64,000 nucleotides of DNA from Flavobacterium chilense (GTDB lineage: Bacteria; Bacteroidota; Bacteroidia; Flavobacteriales; Flavobacteriaceae), in contig NZ_LSYT01000002.1 in NCBI RefSeq assembly GCF_001602525.1, positions 806,001 through 870,000 of the forward strand, written 5' to 3'. Numbering within the stretch: the first letter of the stretch is position 1; every line of letters starts with the position of its first letter. The translations under genes and the position numbers were made by a program. Under the pieces are notes generated by a model, which worked only from the letters and a program-made list of their open reading frames with translations, did not search any database and was not told the origin of the DNA. Shown here one piece after another: positions 8,514 through 16,768 of the stretch.

Positions 8514-9233
8514 TTATTCTTCTTCGTCCTTAGAATACTTACTTTTCTTGGCTTCTTTTTCTATTGTTTTTCCCGCAACGACTACGACAATTTCGCCGCG
8601 TGGAGCTGTTTTTTCAAAATGGGCTAAAACTTCTTTTGCGGTTCCACGAACATTTTCTTCGTGTAATTTTGATAATTCTCTTGAAACACAAACTTGTCGG
8701 TCTTCTCCAAAATATTGTACAAATTCAGCTAAAGTCTTAACGAGTTTATGCGGAGAAACGTATAAAATCATGGTTCTTGTTTCTTCGGCTAAAACCAAAA
8801 AACGAGTCTGACGTCCTTTTTTATCAGGCAGGAAACCTTCAAAAACAAACTTGTCATTTGGTAGTCCGCTGTTGACTAAAGCGGGAACGAAGGCAGTTGC
8901 GCCGGGCAAACATTCCACTTCGATTTTATTTTCGACACAAGCGCGCGTCAATAAAAAACCGGGATCTGAGATTGCCGGAGTTCCTGCGTCAGAAATTAAG
9001 GCAATGGTTTCGCCGGCTTTCAAACGTGCAATTAAATTCTCGGTTGTTTTGTGTTCGTTGTGCATGTGATGGCTGTGCATGTGTGTGCCAATTTCAAAAT
9101 GCTTCAACAATTTTCCACTCGTTCTGGTGTCTTCGGCCAGGATCAGGTCAACTTCTTTAAGAACCCGAATGGCCCGAAAAGTCATGTCTTCGAGATTGCC
9201 AATTGGCGTTGGAACGATATATAATTTAGACAT
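8514..9233 (-). CDS. rsmI: 16S rRNA (cytidine(1402)-2'-O)-methyltransferase
   Basis: SAM-dependent enzyme that 2'-O-methylates C1402 of 16S rRNA in the ribosomal P site. The diagnostic start SKLYIVPTPIGNLEDMT is followed by AEDTRTSGKLLKH, LISDAGTPAISDPG and LPGATAFVPALVNSGL, all conserved in tetrapyrrole-methylase-fold RsmI proteins. I chose the ATG giving MSKLYIVPTP; an upstream in-frame ATG would add eleven residues with no homology to the family. The protein is 239 residues, close to the usual length up to its short basic/acidic tail. Confidence 0.92.
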   Translation of the reverse strand: MSKLYIVPTPIGNLEDMTFRAIRVLKEVDLILAEDTRTSGKLLKHFEIGTHMHSHHMHNEHKTTENLIARLKAGETIALISDAGTPAISDPGFLLTRACVENKIEVECLPGATAFVPALVNSGLPNDKFVFEGFLPDKKGRQTRFLVLAEETRTMILYVSPHKLVKTLAEFVQYFGEDRQVCVSRELSKLHEENVRGTAKEVLAHFEKTAPRGEIVVVVAGKTIEKEAKKSKYSKDEEE

Positions 9234-9267
9234 AATTAATTTTAAATATTTAAACAGAGATTGCACA

Positions 9268-9338
9268 AATTAACACGAATGATTAAAGTGCTTATAATTT
9301 CACAAAAACGAATTAGTGTAAATCTGTGAAATTCGTGT
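9268..9338. repeat. Imperfect inverted repeat upstream of rsmI
   Basis: The spacer carries GCACAAATTAACACGAATGATTAAAG and, about 35 bases on, TTAGTGTAAATCTGTGAAATTCGTGTTTT; ACACGAAT and ATTCGTGT are exact complements. The wording (ATTCGTG, TCTGTG) resembles the CACGAATTC family seen at 21.8 kb and 43.5 kb. Confidence 0.45.
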
Positions 9339-9346
9339 TTTACTTT

Positions 9347-10375
9347 TTATGAAAATTTCTTTTCTATAATTCCTAAGAAACGCTCTGCATAATCGTCTTT
9401 TCCTTCCCAGTTATTGTAATCTGGTTTTACCATATTTTCGATAAATTCCTGAGCTTCGCCATAGGTGTCAAAAGTCAAAAGCTGATTTAAAACACGACTA
9501 TAATCTTCAGAACTGTTGCCGAAAAGATTTTTGGTAAAAGCAATTCGGTCATTAAGATCAATATGAAAACCTTTTGCCAGTTTTTCGTTTAGTGTAATTG
9601 GCTTTGTTTCTGCCGGAGTTTCTAAAATAGCCGTTTCAACAATTGCTTTTTTCTCTTTAAATTCAGGAATCGACGGAGTAGGAGTCACATTTTCGAAACT
9701 GTCTACTTTTACAAACTGAGCATCTGCATAATTGATTCCAAAATCTTCAAATGAAATTGTAACAGGACCTGGTTTTGATGAAGTTTCTGCTTTTGGTTCT
9801 TCTTTTTCCGGTTCATTTTCTTCCAGTGGCTCCAATTCAAAAGCGGGTTTGAAATCCGGAATTGGTTTTAAATCATTTACGGTTGTAAAAGAAAGTTCCT
9901 CAGTAGTTTCTGTTTTAGGTTCAAAAACAGGTTCTTCGAATTTTTCGATAACTGGTTCCACAGCAATTTCAGCTACTGGTTCCGGAATCGTTTCGATAAC
10001 CGGTTCCGGAATTACTTCTTCGGGAACTTCAGCAACGATTTCTTCGATAACTTCTTCTGCTTTTACTTCTTCCATAATTTCCGGTGTAGCGGTTATTTCA
10101 GCCGGAGTTTCTTCAATCACAATTGGGGCATCGGTCTTAACTTCTGCAGGAATGATCTCTTCTTTATCAAAAATAGATTCAATTTCAGCGTTAATTTCGT
10201 TTTGACCAATTGTAGGTTTTAAGGTGTCGAAGTTTTCCTCTACAAATTTTAAAATCGCCAGTTTCTCATATAATTTCTGAGTTTCAAGATACAATTGATT
10301 GATATCGGATTTGTTTTTAAGCTTTAAAATTCGATGTGCAATGCTGATTAAATCGGCTTCCAATTTTTTTTTCAT
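9347..10375 (-). CDS. Glu/Pro-rich protein of unknown function
   Basis: A 342-residue protein in three parts: a basic/helical N-terminus (residues 1-60, MKKKLEADLISIAHRILKL), a long low-complexity acidic centre of repeated PAE, PEP and EVIPEPV-like segments (about 70-200), and a folded C-terminus (about 260-342) with KLAKGFHIDLNDRIAFTKNLF. Neither a signal peptide nor a membrane helix is present. The order suggests two conserved ends joined by a flexible linker. The opposite strand has a Gly/Ser-rich open frame that is only a mirror of the E/P codons. Function unknown. Confidence 0.75.
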   Translation of the reverse strand: MKKKLEADLISIAHRILKLKNKSDINQLYLETQKLYEKLAILKFVEENFDTLKPTIGQNEINAEIESIFDKEEIIPAEVKTDAPIVIEETPAEITATPEIMEEVKAEEVIEEIVAEVPEEVIPEPVIETIPEPVAEIAVEPVIEKFEEPVFEPKTETTEELSFTTVNDLKPIPDFKPAFELEPLEENEPEKEEPKAETSSKPGPVTISFEDFGINYADAQFVKVDSFENVTPTPSIPEFKEKKAIVETAILETPAETKPITLNEKLAKGFHIDLNDRIAFTKNLFGNSSEDYSRVLNQLLTFDTYGEAQEFIENMVKPDYNNWEGKDDYAERFLGIIEKKFS

Positions 10376-10513
10376 AACTTTTGAAATTATAGTGAATAGG
10401 GTATTTTAGTATATTTTGTATTTGAATGTCTTTATTCCCGGTAGAAATCTAAAAGATATTTTTTTATTTCTGTTAATAAGCATTTGCGAATCTCCGATTT
10501 GATAAAAATTTTC

Positions 10514-10521
10514 TACTTTTG
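10514..10521 (+). promoter_or_regulatory. Putative -7 promoter element of tdk
   Basis: TACTTTTG is an exact match to TAnnTTTG about 90 bases before the tdk start. A TTG lies nearer than the usual spacing, so the -33 element is uncertain. Confidence 0.4.
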
Positions 10522-10524
10522 AAA

Positions 10525-10552
10525 AACCGTAAAAACAGCAGTTTTTTACGTT
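10525..10552 (+). promoter_or_regulatory. Hairpin in the tdk leader
   Basis: CGTAAAAA and TTTTTACG, separated by CAGCAGT, form a stem just downstream of the putative tdk promoter and about 60 bases before the start codon. It is too A/T-rich and too far from a T-run to be an obvious terminator; it may be a leader structure or an old promoter-region inverted repeat. Confidence 0.35.
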
Positions 10553-10612
10553 GATTTATTACCAGTACAAAGTAATAAAAACTATTCATTTTTAAAGGTA
10601 GAAAAATACAAA

Positions 10613-11203
10613 ATGTTTCTCGAAAATACAGTAAATCACAAAGAACAATTTGGTTGGATTGAAGTTATTTGTGGATCAATGTTTTCGGGTAAAACCGAGG
10701 AGTTAATCCGCAGATTAAAACGCGCCCAATTTGCCAAACAAAGAGTCGAAATTTTTAAACCCGCTATTGATACCCGTTATCATGACGAAATGGTGGTGTC
10801 TCATGATGCCAACGAAATTCGTTCAACTCCGGTTCCTGCTGCCGCTAATATTTTGATATTAGCACAAGGTTGCGATGTGATCGGGATTGATGAGGCACAG
10901 TTTTTTGATGATGAAATTGTTACCGTTTGTAATGATCTTGCCAATCAGGGAATTCGTGTGATAGTAGCGGGACTTGATATGGATTTTAAAGGAAATCCGT
11001 TTGGACCAATGCCGGCACTTATGGCAACAGCAGAATATGTTACCAAGGTACATGCGGTTTGCACCAGAACAGGAAATCTGGCAAACTACAGTTTCCGTAA
11101 AACAGATAATGACAAATTAGTAATGCTTGGTGAAACCGAAGAATATGAGCCACTTAGCCGTGCAGCGTATTTTAAGGCAATGAAGAAAAATCAGGAAAAA
11201 TAG
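10613..11203 (+). CDS. tdk: Thymidine kinase
   Basis: Type II thymidine kinase, phosphorylating thymidine with ATP in the salvage pathway. The P-loop GSMFSGKT is at 21-28, followed by the basic helix [11 protein letters not shown], the DEAQFF motif at 93-98 and the lasso/thymidine-loop region near [11 protein letters not shown]. The 196-residue length is normal. Of the four cysteines that bind structural zinc in many homologues only Cys150 remains: the second position of the first pair is Thr and the C-terminal pair is replaced by AAYF. It probably shares a transcript with the next gene, 26 bases on. Confidence 0.92.
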   Translation: MFLENTVNHKEQFGWIEVICGSMFSGKTEELIRRLKRAQFAKQRVEIFKPAIDTRYHDEMVVSHDANEIRSTPVPAAANILILAQGCDVIGIDEAQFFDDEIVTVCNDLANQGIRVIVAGLDMDFKGNPFGPMPALMATAEYVTKVHAVCTRTGNLANYSFRKTDNDKLVMLGETEEYEPLSRAAYFKAMKKNQEK

Positions 11204-11229
11204 ATTTTAAATTCAATTTTTTATAAAGG

Positions 11230-11667
11230 ATGCAGGATAAAGAAAATAAAAGAAAACAGAATCTCTTACTGTTCATTGTAATTGGAGTTGCGTTGGCATT
11301 AGCCGTTTTTTTTCAGTTTTATCTTTCTGAAAATGTTGATGAAGTTAATACTGAGGCAACAGAATTAGTAGCAAAATATAATAAAAACTGCCCGCTGATT
11401 ATTCAGGAAGGAATTCGTTTAGACAGTGTAAGTTTACCCAAAGAAAGAGTTGTTCAGTACAACCTGACATTACTAAATGTAGCAAAAGAAAAGGCAGAGG
11501 TAAGTGTAATACAGGAAGAAATCGAAAAAAGCCTGATAAGTACCGCTAAGGCAAATCCCGGACTTAAAGTTTTTAGAGACAATGATTATACATTGATTTA
11601 TAGTTATAGCGACAAAAAGAAAGCATTTTTGTTTCCAATAAAAATATTACCGGATCAGTATAAATAA
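11230..11667 (+). CDS. Membrane-anchored protein of unknown function
   Basis: A 145-residue protein with a basic N-terminus (residues 1-10), one hydrophobic helix at about 11-31 (LLLFIVIGVALALAVFFQFYL) and a soluble C-terminal domain of mixed alpha/beta that would lie outside the cytoplasm. There is no lipobox. It follows tdk closely and ends at a strong terminator, so it is the second gene of a two-gene unit. I do not recognise a family. Confidence 0.7.
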   Translation: MQDKENKRKQNLLLFIVIGVALALAVFFQFYLSENVDEVNTEATELVAKYNKNCPLIIQEGIRLDSVSLPKERVVQYNLTLLNVAKEKAEVSVIQEEIEKSLISTAKANPGLKVFRDNDYTLIYSYSDKKKAFLFPIKILPDQYK

Positions 11668-11690
11668 TTAGAAAATATCCCATAACAAGA

Positions 11691-11726
11691 AACCCGACAG
11701 ATTGTAAAATTCTGTCGGGTTTTTTG
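11691..11726 (+). terminator. Rho-independent terminator after the tdk unit
   Basis: Perfect 11-bp stem AACCCGACAGA / TCTGTCGGGTT with a nine-base loop, followed by a T-run. It lies 24 bases after the stop codon. Confidence 0.9.
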
Positions 11727-12104
11727 TTTTTACGATTTACCAAAACAAGTTTATCAAGGTTGAACCTGATTTTTGAAACCTGGTTTGGAGTACTTGTTTT
11801 TATTTTGACAGCAGTTTAGTTTTACGTTTTTAGAACAATTAATTATTGTATTTGTACTTTTTTTCATGGTCTGTTTGCTAACTAATGGCTGTTTTCTGTG
11901 TTTGAGCAGGTTAAAAGTTTGATATTACTGCTATTGTGTAAATCTGTAAAAATTACAAAAACAGAACATTTTTTAAATAAATACTGCTGCTGCTTTTTTG
12001 GGTTACCAAAGTAATTTTGTCCCCGAAAAAGCAATAGTAAAATACTGCCCATGTGCTTTTTAGAAAATTCATCTTCACAGCACAAAGCATTAAACAATAT
12101 TTAT
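11727..12104. other. Intergenic leader before the secreted-paralogue cluster
   Basis: About 380 bases without a convincing gene. A TAATTTTG box at 12012-12019 matches the flavobacterial -7 consensus and would give a leader of about 80 bases, but no -33 TTG is suitably placed. A run CTGCTGCTTTTTTGGG precedes it. The region is A/T-rich and I see no RNA gene in it. Confidence 0.4.
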
Positions 12105-13139
12105 ATGAATAATAAGATTAAAACCATATTGGTTTGTTTGTTGTTAAGTTGTAAAGTAATCTATGCACAAGTTGGACTGGTCATCAATAATCCGCATAAA
12201 TCTGCAGCATTAGATATGACGGGAATGAATAATAAAGGCTTTCTGCTTTCTAACGTAAATCTGGTCGCACTTGATAATCCTGCTCCGATAGTAAATAACG
12301 CACCTGAAACCGGACTGATGGTATATAATAGTAATACCGCTTTGCCAGCCCTAAATGGTCAGCCAGGCGGAGAGGGATTTTATTACTGGGACGGAGCCAA
12401 ATGGTGTCGTCTGTTGATACCAAACAACATTAGTGCTTTGGATAATTTGGGAAACCATAAAGCAACCGACATCTTACATATGACCAATAACGATATCCAG
12501 AACATTAATAAAACATCGACCCAAACAGAATCTATAGCACAAGGCACTGACGGATTATTACCGAAAGCGGGTTATGTGGCTACTTCTATAGATACACAAG
12601 GCAATGTTGTCTGGAGACCTGCACCTTATTCGGTGGCAAAAGACACGATTGCTTTTTACAAGGAGAGTACTGGTGCGGCGACTTTTACAACCACGTTTCC
12701 TGCATTCGCTCCAATTCCTAATCTTGACAATTTTACCTATACCGCTACGGGATCCGGAACATTAATGTTGGAGGCTATATTTTATGGTCAGATAGAAGGT
12801 CTTCCTGCTCAGACAAATGCTGCGGCTGATTGTTTTGGCAGGTTGGCTGTTTATAATAACGCTACACTGGTAGATGAGATGTATACCAATGGTAAACTCG
12901 CTTCTTTTGCAACAAATAAGTTTCCGGCAAAAATGGTACTGCAATTATTGATTCCTGTAATTAAAGGAACAACTTACACCATTAGAACAAGTAGTCAGCT
13001 TGGTAATAAAAATGAAGCAGGGGGATTTGTTTCGCCGGTTTCAATAGGCAGTATTACTACAGCAGGCGGAGGAGTAGTGAATTCTTATATTATGGGAACG
13101 CTGTTAGGACTCGCACCCTTGCCAGGTCAGTTTAATTAA
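12105..13139 (+). CDS. Secreted protein, paralogue 1 of 3
   Basis: First of three tandem paralogues, 344 residues. I chose the ATG giving MNNKIKTILVCLLLSCKVIYA because it begins a clean signal peptide; an upstream ATG would put 18 polar residues before it. After cleavage come a Bacteroidota-type segment (GFLLSNVNLVALDN, GLMVYNSNTAL, GFYYWDGAKWCRL), a short DNLGNHKATDILHMTN-like repeat also seen in tail-fibre-like proteins, and a C-terminal beta-rich domain of about 150 residues ending SYIMGTLLG. No S74 chaperone or type IX sorting domain is seen. A surface or matrix role is an inference. Confidence 0.72.
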   Translation: MNNKIKTILVCLLLSCKVIYAQVGLVINNPHKSAALDMTGMNNKGFLLSNVNLVALDNPAPIVNNAPETGLMVYNSNTALPALNGQPGGEGFYYWDGAKWCRLLIPNNISALDNLGNHKATDILHMTNNDIQNINKTSTQTESIAQGTDGLLPKAGYVATSIDTQGNVVWRPAPYSVAKDTIAFYKESTGAATFTTTFPAFAPIPNLDNFTYTATGSGTLMLEAIFYGQIEGLPAQTNAAADCFGRLAVYNNATLVDEMYTNGKLASFATNKFPAKMVLQLLIPVIKGTTYTIRTSSQLGNKNEAGGFVSPVSIGSITTAGGGVVNSYIMGTLLGLAPLPGQFN

Positions 13140-13167
13140 TTTGAGTTAACAAGACAAAACAGTAAAA

Positions 13168-14202
13168 ATGAAAAAAATTATGATATATGTTCTCTTTCCT
13201 GTATGGTTGTTAGGGAACAAAGCTTTGGCACAGGTAGGTGCAACAAATAATTCGCCGGACAAAACGGCAATTCTGGATTTGCGAAAATCTACATCTGGCG
13301 GGGCTATTGCCAATAAAGGACTGCTAATACCACAAGTGAGTCTGGTGAGTTTAACAAGCACATTACCTATTGCAACTACGCCGGCTACAAGTTTACTGGT
13401 ATATAACACCAATGCTGCCATAACAGGAGGAAAAGGATATTATTACTGGGAAAGTAACACATGGAAGAAACTGACTAATATGGAGGATTTGACAGGTGAT
13501 AATTTAGGAAATCATACTGCCACCATGAATTTGAACATGTCTGGTTTTGACATTAATGCGGCTAACAAAACTTCTACACAAACGGAAGCCATTGCTTTGG
13601 GAACTGATAGTGCAGCGCCTCAGCCCGGTAATGTGGCCACTGCAGCCGATACACAGGGGAATATAGTATGGAAACCATTACCCGAGATAGAAGCAAATGC
13701 AAGCGGTTTATTTGTACTAAAGAGTACCGGGAGTTCTATCTCCACTAGCACCTTGAATAGCTGGATAACTGTACCGGGGTTATCCGGTTTAGCGTATATA
13801 CCATCTAAAAATGGTTATGTCATCATAAAAGCAACCGTTTTTATTGCTATGAGTGATATAACTAGTCCAGGGATAGCTACGGCAATGTTTCAATCAGGGG
13901 TGCGCTTTACGGCAAGCACTGGCGGCATACCCATTGCTGACCCAAGAGGTTCAGTAGTAACTTATGGTGAAATACACGGGAGTTCACAAAGTGCCACCTC
14001 CAATTCGGGTAAAAATCCTGTTGGTCTGGTTATTTTTACACAATTTCCTGTTACTGCAGGAACTTCTTACACCTTTACTATAGAAACTGCTAATTTGTAT
14101 AAGTACAATAATGTTGGAGGTACTAGTATAGCCGGAAGTTTTACAGACTATGGAGGTACCCCTCTTGTTTCTTATATGATGGGCACCTTTATGGCAAATT
14201 AA
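13168..14202 (+). CDS. Secreted protein, paralogue 2 of 3
   Basis: Second paralogue, 344 residues, 28 bases after the first. Signal peptide MKKIMIYVLFPVWLLGNKALA; then GLLIPQVSLVSL, SLLVYNTNAAITGGKGYYYWESNTWKKL, the DNLGNHTATMNLNMS module, a linker with STQTEAIALGTD, and a beta-rich C-terminal domain ending VSYMMGTFMAN. The N-terminal half is close to both neighbours, and the C-terminal domain has diverged while keeping a SY-I/M-MGT ending like paralogue 1. Its C-terminal fold looks like a compact beta sandwich, but I cannot identify it. Confidence 0.72.
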   Translation: MKKIMIYVLFPVWLLGNKALAQVGATNNSPDKTAILDLRKSTSGGAIANKGLLIPQVSLVSLTSTLPIATTPATSLLVYNTNAAITGGKGYYYWESNTWKKLTNMEDLTGDNLGNHTATMNLNMSGFDINAANKTSTQTEAIALGTDSAAPQPGNVATAADTQGNIVWKPLPEIEANASGLFVLKSTGSSISTSTLNSWITVPGLSGLAYIPSKNGYVIIKATVFIAMSDITSPGIATAMFQSGVRFTASTGGIPIADPRGSVVTYGEIHGSSQSATSNSGKNPVGLVIFTQFPVTAGTSYTFTIETANLYKYNNVGGTSIAGSFTDYGGTPLVSYMMGTFMAN

Positions 14203-14278
14203 TAAGATATATTGATAGAAAATAAACACTGGTTTTGCAAGTTTTGACCTGTGGAAAACAACATCAAAAAAATAAAAA

Positions 14279-15337
14279 ATGAAAAAATTACCTATTATAA
14301 CCGCTTTTTTGTTGCTGTTGGTATTTTGGAACAACAGTATTTTTGCTCAGATAGGAATGACGGGTAATAATCCGTCTCCTTCAGCAGTATTAGATTTGAG
14401 AGAAGGTGCTACACAAAAAGGATTATTAATTCCGCAGGTTAGTTTAAGCGATATAACCACTGGTAGCCCTATAGTTACCGGTTCACCCGCTACAAGTTTA
14501 TTGGTTTACAATACCAATGCAAGTGTTACAGGAGGGAGCGGTACAGGTTATTATTATTGGGATGGTGCCAAGTGGCAACGACTTGTTGCAGGGACAACTG
14601 GCACTAAAGCTGACAACCTGGGCAATCACACGGCTATACAAACACTAAATATGGCAAACAATAATATCAACAATGCCAATAAATTAGCAACGACCACAAG
14701 CTCAATAGCAAAAGGCATAGATGGAAATGCTGCTCAGGCAGGAAGCCTGTTAACTGCAGGCGATACTTCGGGCAATGCCAACTGGGTGATGCCGGCTTTT
14801 CAACGCACTTTTTTTTGGAAAGCGGCAAAGGGTACTCTTTCGGTTAATCTTGGTACTTCTGCTCCTTATTCATATTTCGATGGTATGTCGTACACTGCCC
14901 CTGCAAATGGTACACTCGATGTAAGCATGATTATTTTTGGCGGTTATTTTATGGCTAATCCTGTGAATAATTATCAATATGGCAATATTTCTATTACACT
15001 TCAGCCTCTGGAGAATGGAGCTCCTATTGCAGGTAGTGCCGTAACAACGGCAGCAAGCCCAGCTGCTATTGGGGTATCCGGAAGCGGTACTGTTGTGGGT
15101 ATGAGGGAGTGTCTTTGGCTGGGTACAAGGTTCAGGGTTATTAAAGGAGCAACTTATACATTTCAGATAACCGGAAAAAATGATGCAGGATACCCGGCTG
15201 ATCCTGCTGCTTACCAGGCGACATTTGGATCGGCTTCAACACTCAGCCCACCGGCAGGTTCGGATGGCAGGGCTTATCCCTCTCTTTCAGGAGTTTTTCA
15301 TGTAGATGGTTCGGAAATAATTTATCTGAATGATTAA
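14279..15337 (+). CDS. Secreted protein, paralogue 3 of 3
   Basis: Third paralogue, 352 residues, 76 bases after the second. Signal peptide MKKLPIITAFLLLLVFWNNSIFA, then GLLIPQVSLSDIT, SLLVYNTNASVTGGSGTGYYYWDGAKWQRL and DNLGNHTAIQTLNMANNNINNAN. The C-terminal domain is the most divergent of the three and ends PSLSGVFHVDGSEIIYLND. It is followed by 370 bases without a gene and then by two AraC-type regulators on the same strand. Confidence 0.72.
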   Translation: MKKLPIITAFLLLLVFWNNSIFAQIGMTGNNPSPSAVLDLREGATQKGLLIPQVSLSDITTGSPIVTGSPATSLLVYNTNASVTGGSGTGYYYWDGAKWQRLVAGTTGTKADNLGNHTAIQTLNMANNNINNANKLATTTSSIAKGIDGNAAQAGSLLTAGDTSGNANWVMPAFQRTFFWKAAKGTLSVNLGTSAPYSYFDGMSYTAPANGTLDVSMIIFGGYFMANPVNNYQYGNISITLQPLENGAPIAGSAVTTAASPAAIGVSGSGTVVGMRECLWLGTRFRVIKGATYTFQITGKNDAGYPADPAAYQATFGSASTLSPPAGSDGRAYPSLSGVFHVDGSEIIYLND

Positions 15338-15706
15338 AATTAAAGATATTTTAAATTGTTCTAAGTACATATTTTTATTATTTGATGCAAAAAATAAACA
15401 TTGGCAACGCATAAAAATAAATGGTTTTAATATACCAATTTAGCTGTTCATGATTTATGTTATAGAAAATATCTTGTATATGTATTAGAATAAAACTGTG
15501 TAGCAAGTTCAAATATTTTTTTTGTAATTTTATATTCAAATACTTAGTTGTCTGTTGTTTACGTTTGTTTGTGTCTGTCTCATTCCTTAAGGAAAGATGG
15601 TAATCAAATTTTTTCAGGGGTCCTTATTCTTACTGCCTTTATGCAGTTTCTTGTTACTCAAACAAAAGAGTTCATGCAAGGTCATGAGCGAATATAACTT
15701 TTATTT
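15338..15706. other. Intergenic region before the AraC pair
   Basis: About 370 A/T-rich bases with no convincing gene. It contains a short hairpin CCTTAAGG with its neighbours (ATTCCTTAAGGAA near 15580) and no exact TAnnTTTG box. It may hold the promoter of the regulator genes. Confidence 0.4.
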
Positions 15707-16720
15707 ATGTTAAACGTAAAGTATAATTTAACCACATGCAGCAGCTATCTCAATGATATGGCAGCGGGTTTTAATGCAGTGTCTTCTCAAAAAGTAACCG
15801 TAAAAAACAATAGGCTTGTTTTTCCTGAATCTATAGGAAAAGGAACTTTAGCCTGTTATGATGTAGATACCGGACTTGGAGTAGTGATTTTGGATTGTGT
15901 TTTTTCTGAAGATGTAAATTTTATTCGCCTTCCTGCCGAAATCAATTACTTTCATGCCATGAGTTTTAATCTTTCTGCTTTTTCTTTTATGGTCAATAAA
16001 GATGGAGAAGAAAAACTGGTTAAAGGAGAAAGCTGGCAAAAAAAAATATTATATAGTACCAGTGAAACAGGATTGACGTGGGTCGCTCCGGCAAATACTC
16101 CCATCAAAATGGTCGTGTTATTGTTAACGCGGGAATGGGTCATTAATAAATATCAGCTTAAAGGAGAACAAAATCAGATACCGTATCAAAAAGAGTTATT
16201 AGAAGATGCTCCTTTACAATTTACCCTTGATTTAGATCTGGAGATTGTATTGTTGGCACAGGAAATTATAACAAGTGAACCGCCTGCTTTTCTGGTAAAA
16301 CTTTTTTATAAAGGATATGCCAAACGTTTAATTGCCCTCGCATTAGAAAAACAGGCGGGGCATTCGCAACCCGGAACAGTATTAAAATACCAGAATGTGG
16401 TACGTATTATCGAAGCCAGAAAAAAGATAGAAGAACATCTGGAGCTGCCGCTTCCTAAATTAGAGGAGCTGGCTAAAAGCTGTAACATGAGCCTTTCAAA
16501 ATTTGCAGCTTTGTTTAAGGCGATGTATGCTAAAAGTTATTTGCAGTTTTTTCAGGACTTAAGAATGGATAAGGCAGCCCAATTGCTAAAGAAAAACTGG
16601 GAGATTGTTGATGCTGCAAGATCTGTAGGTTTTATAAACCAAAGCCATTTTACACGGGTGTTTAAAGAATATTTCAGAGTGTCTCCAAAGACCTATCGCA
16701 ATGTTGTAAAAAGGCATTGA
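15707..16720 (+). CDS. AraC-family transcriptional regulator, paralogue A
   Basis: 337 residues. The N-terminal 200 residues form a sensing domain I cannot name, and the C-terminal 100 residues carry two helix-turn-helix units: LPKLEELAKSCNMSLSKFAALFKAMYAK and EIVDAARSVGFINQSHFTRVFKEYF, then SPKTYRN. It shares its whole architecture with the next gene, for example the pattern LNDMAAGFNAVSSQKVTVKNNRLVFP against LIDFANAFSKSIGMKVSVKDNKLTFP. It follows the secreted-protein trio on the same strand and could control it. Confidence 0.86.
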   Translation: MLNVKYNLTTCSSYLNDMAAGFNAVSSQKVTVKNNRLVFPESIGKGTLACYDVDTGLGVVILDCVFSEDVNFIRLPAEINYFHAMSFNLSAFSFMVNKDGEEKLVKGESWQKKILYSTSETGLTWVAPANTPIKMVVLLLTREWVINKYQLKGEQNQIPYQKELLEDAPLQFTLDLDLEIVLLAQEIITSEPPAFLVKLFYKGYAKRLIALALEKQAGHSQPGTVLKYQNVVRIIEARKKIEEHLELPLPKLEELAKSCNMSLSKFAALFKAMYAKSYLQFFQDLRMDKAAQLLKKNWEIVDAARSVGFINQSHFTRVFKEYFRVSPKTYRNVVKRH

Positions 16721-16768
16721 AATATTCTTTATCATAATATAAATAATAGGTATACTAAGTCGAATATT

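Noticed and set aside
9732..10205. A Gly/Ser-rich 157-codon frame on the plus strand
   Set aside because: It is the complement of the E/P-rich codons of the gene on the minus strand, which has the coding signature.
12051..12104. Earlier start for secreted paralogue 1
   Set aside because: The 18 extra residues are polar and would precede the signal peptide.
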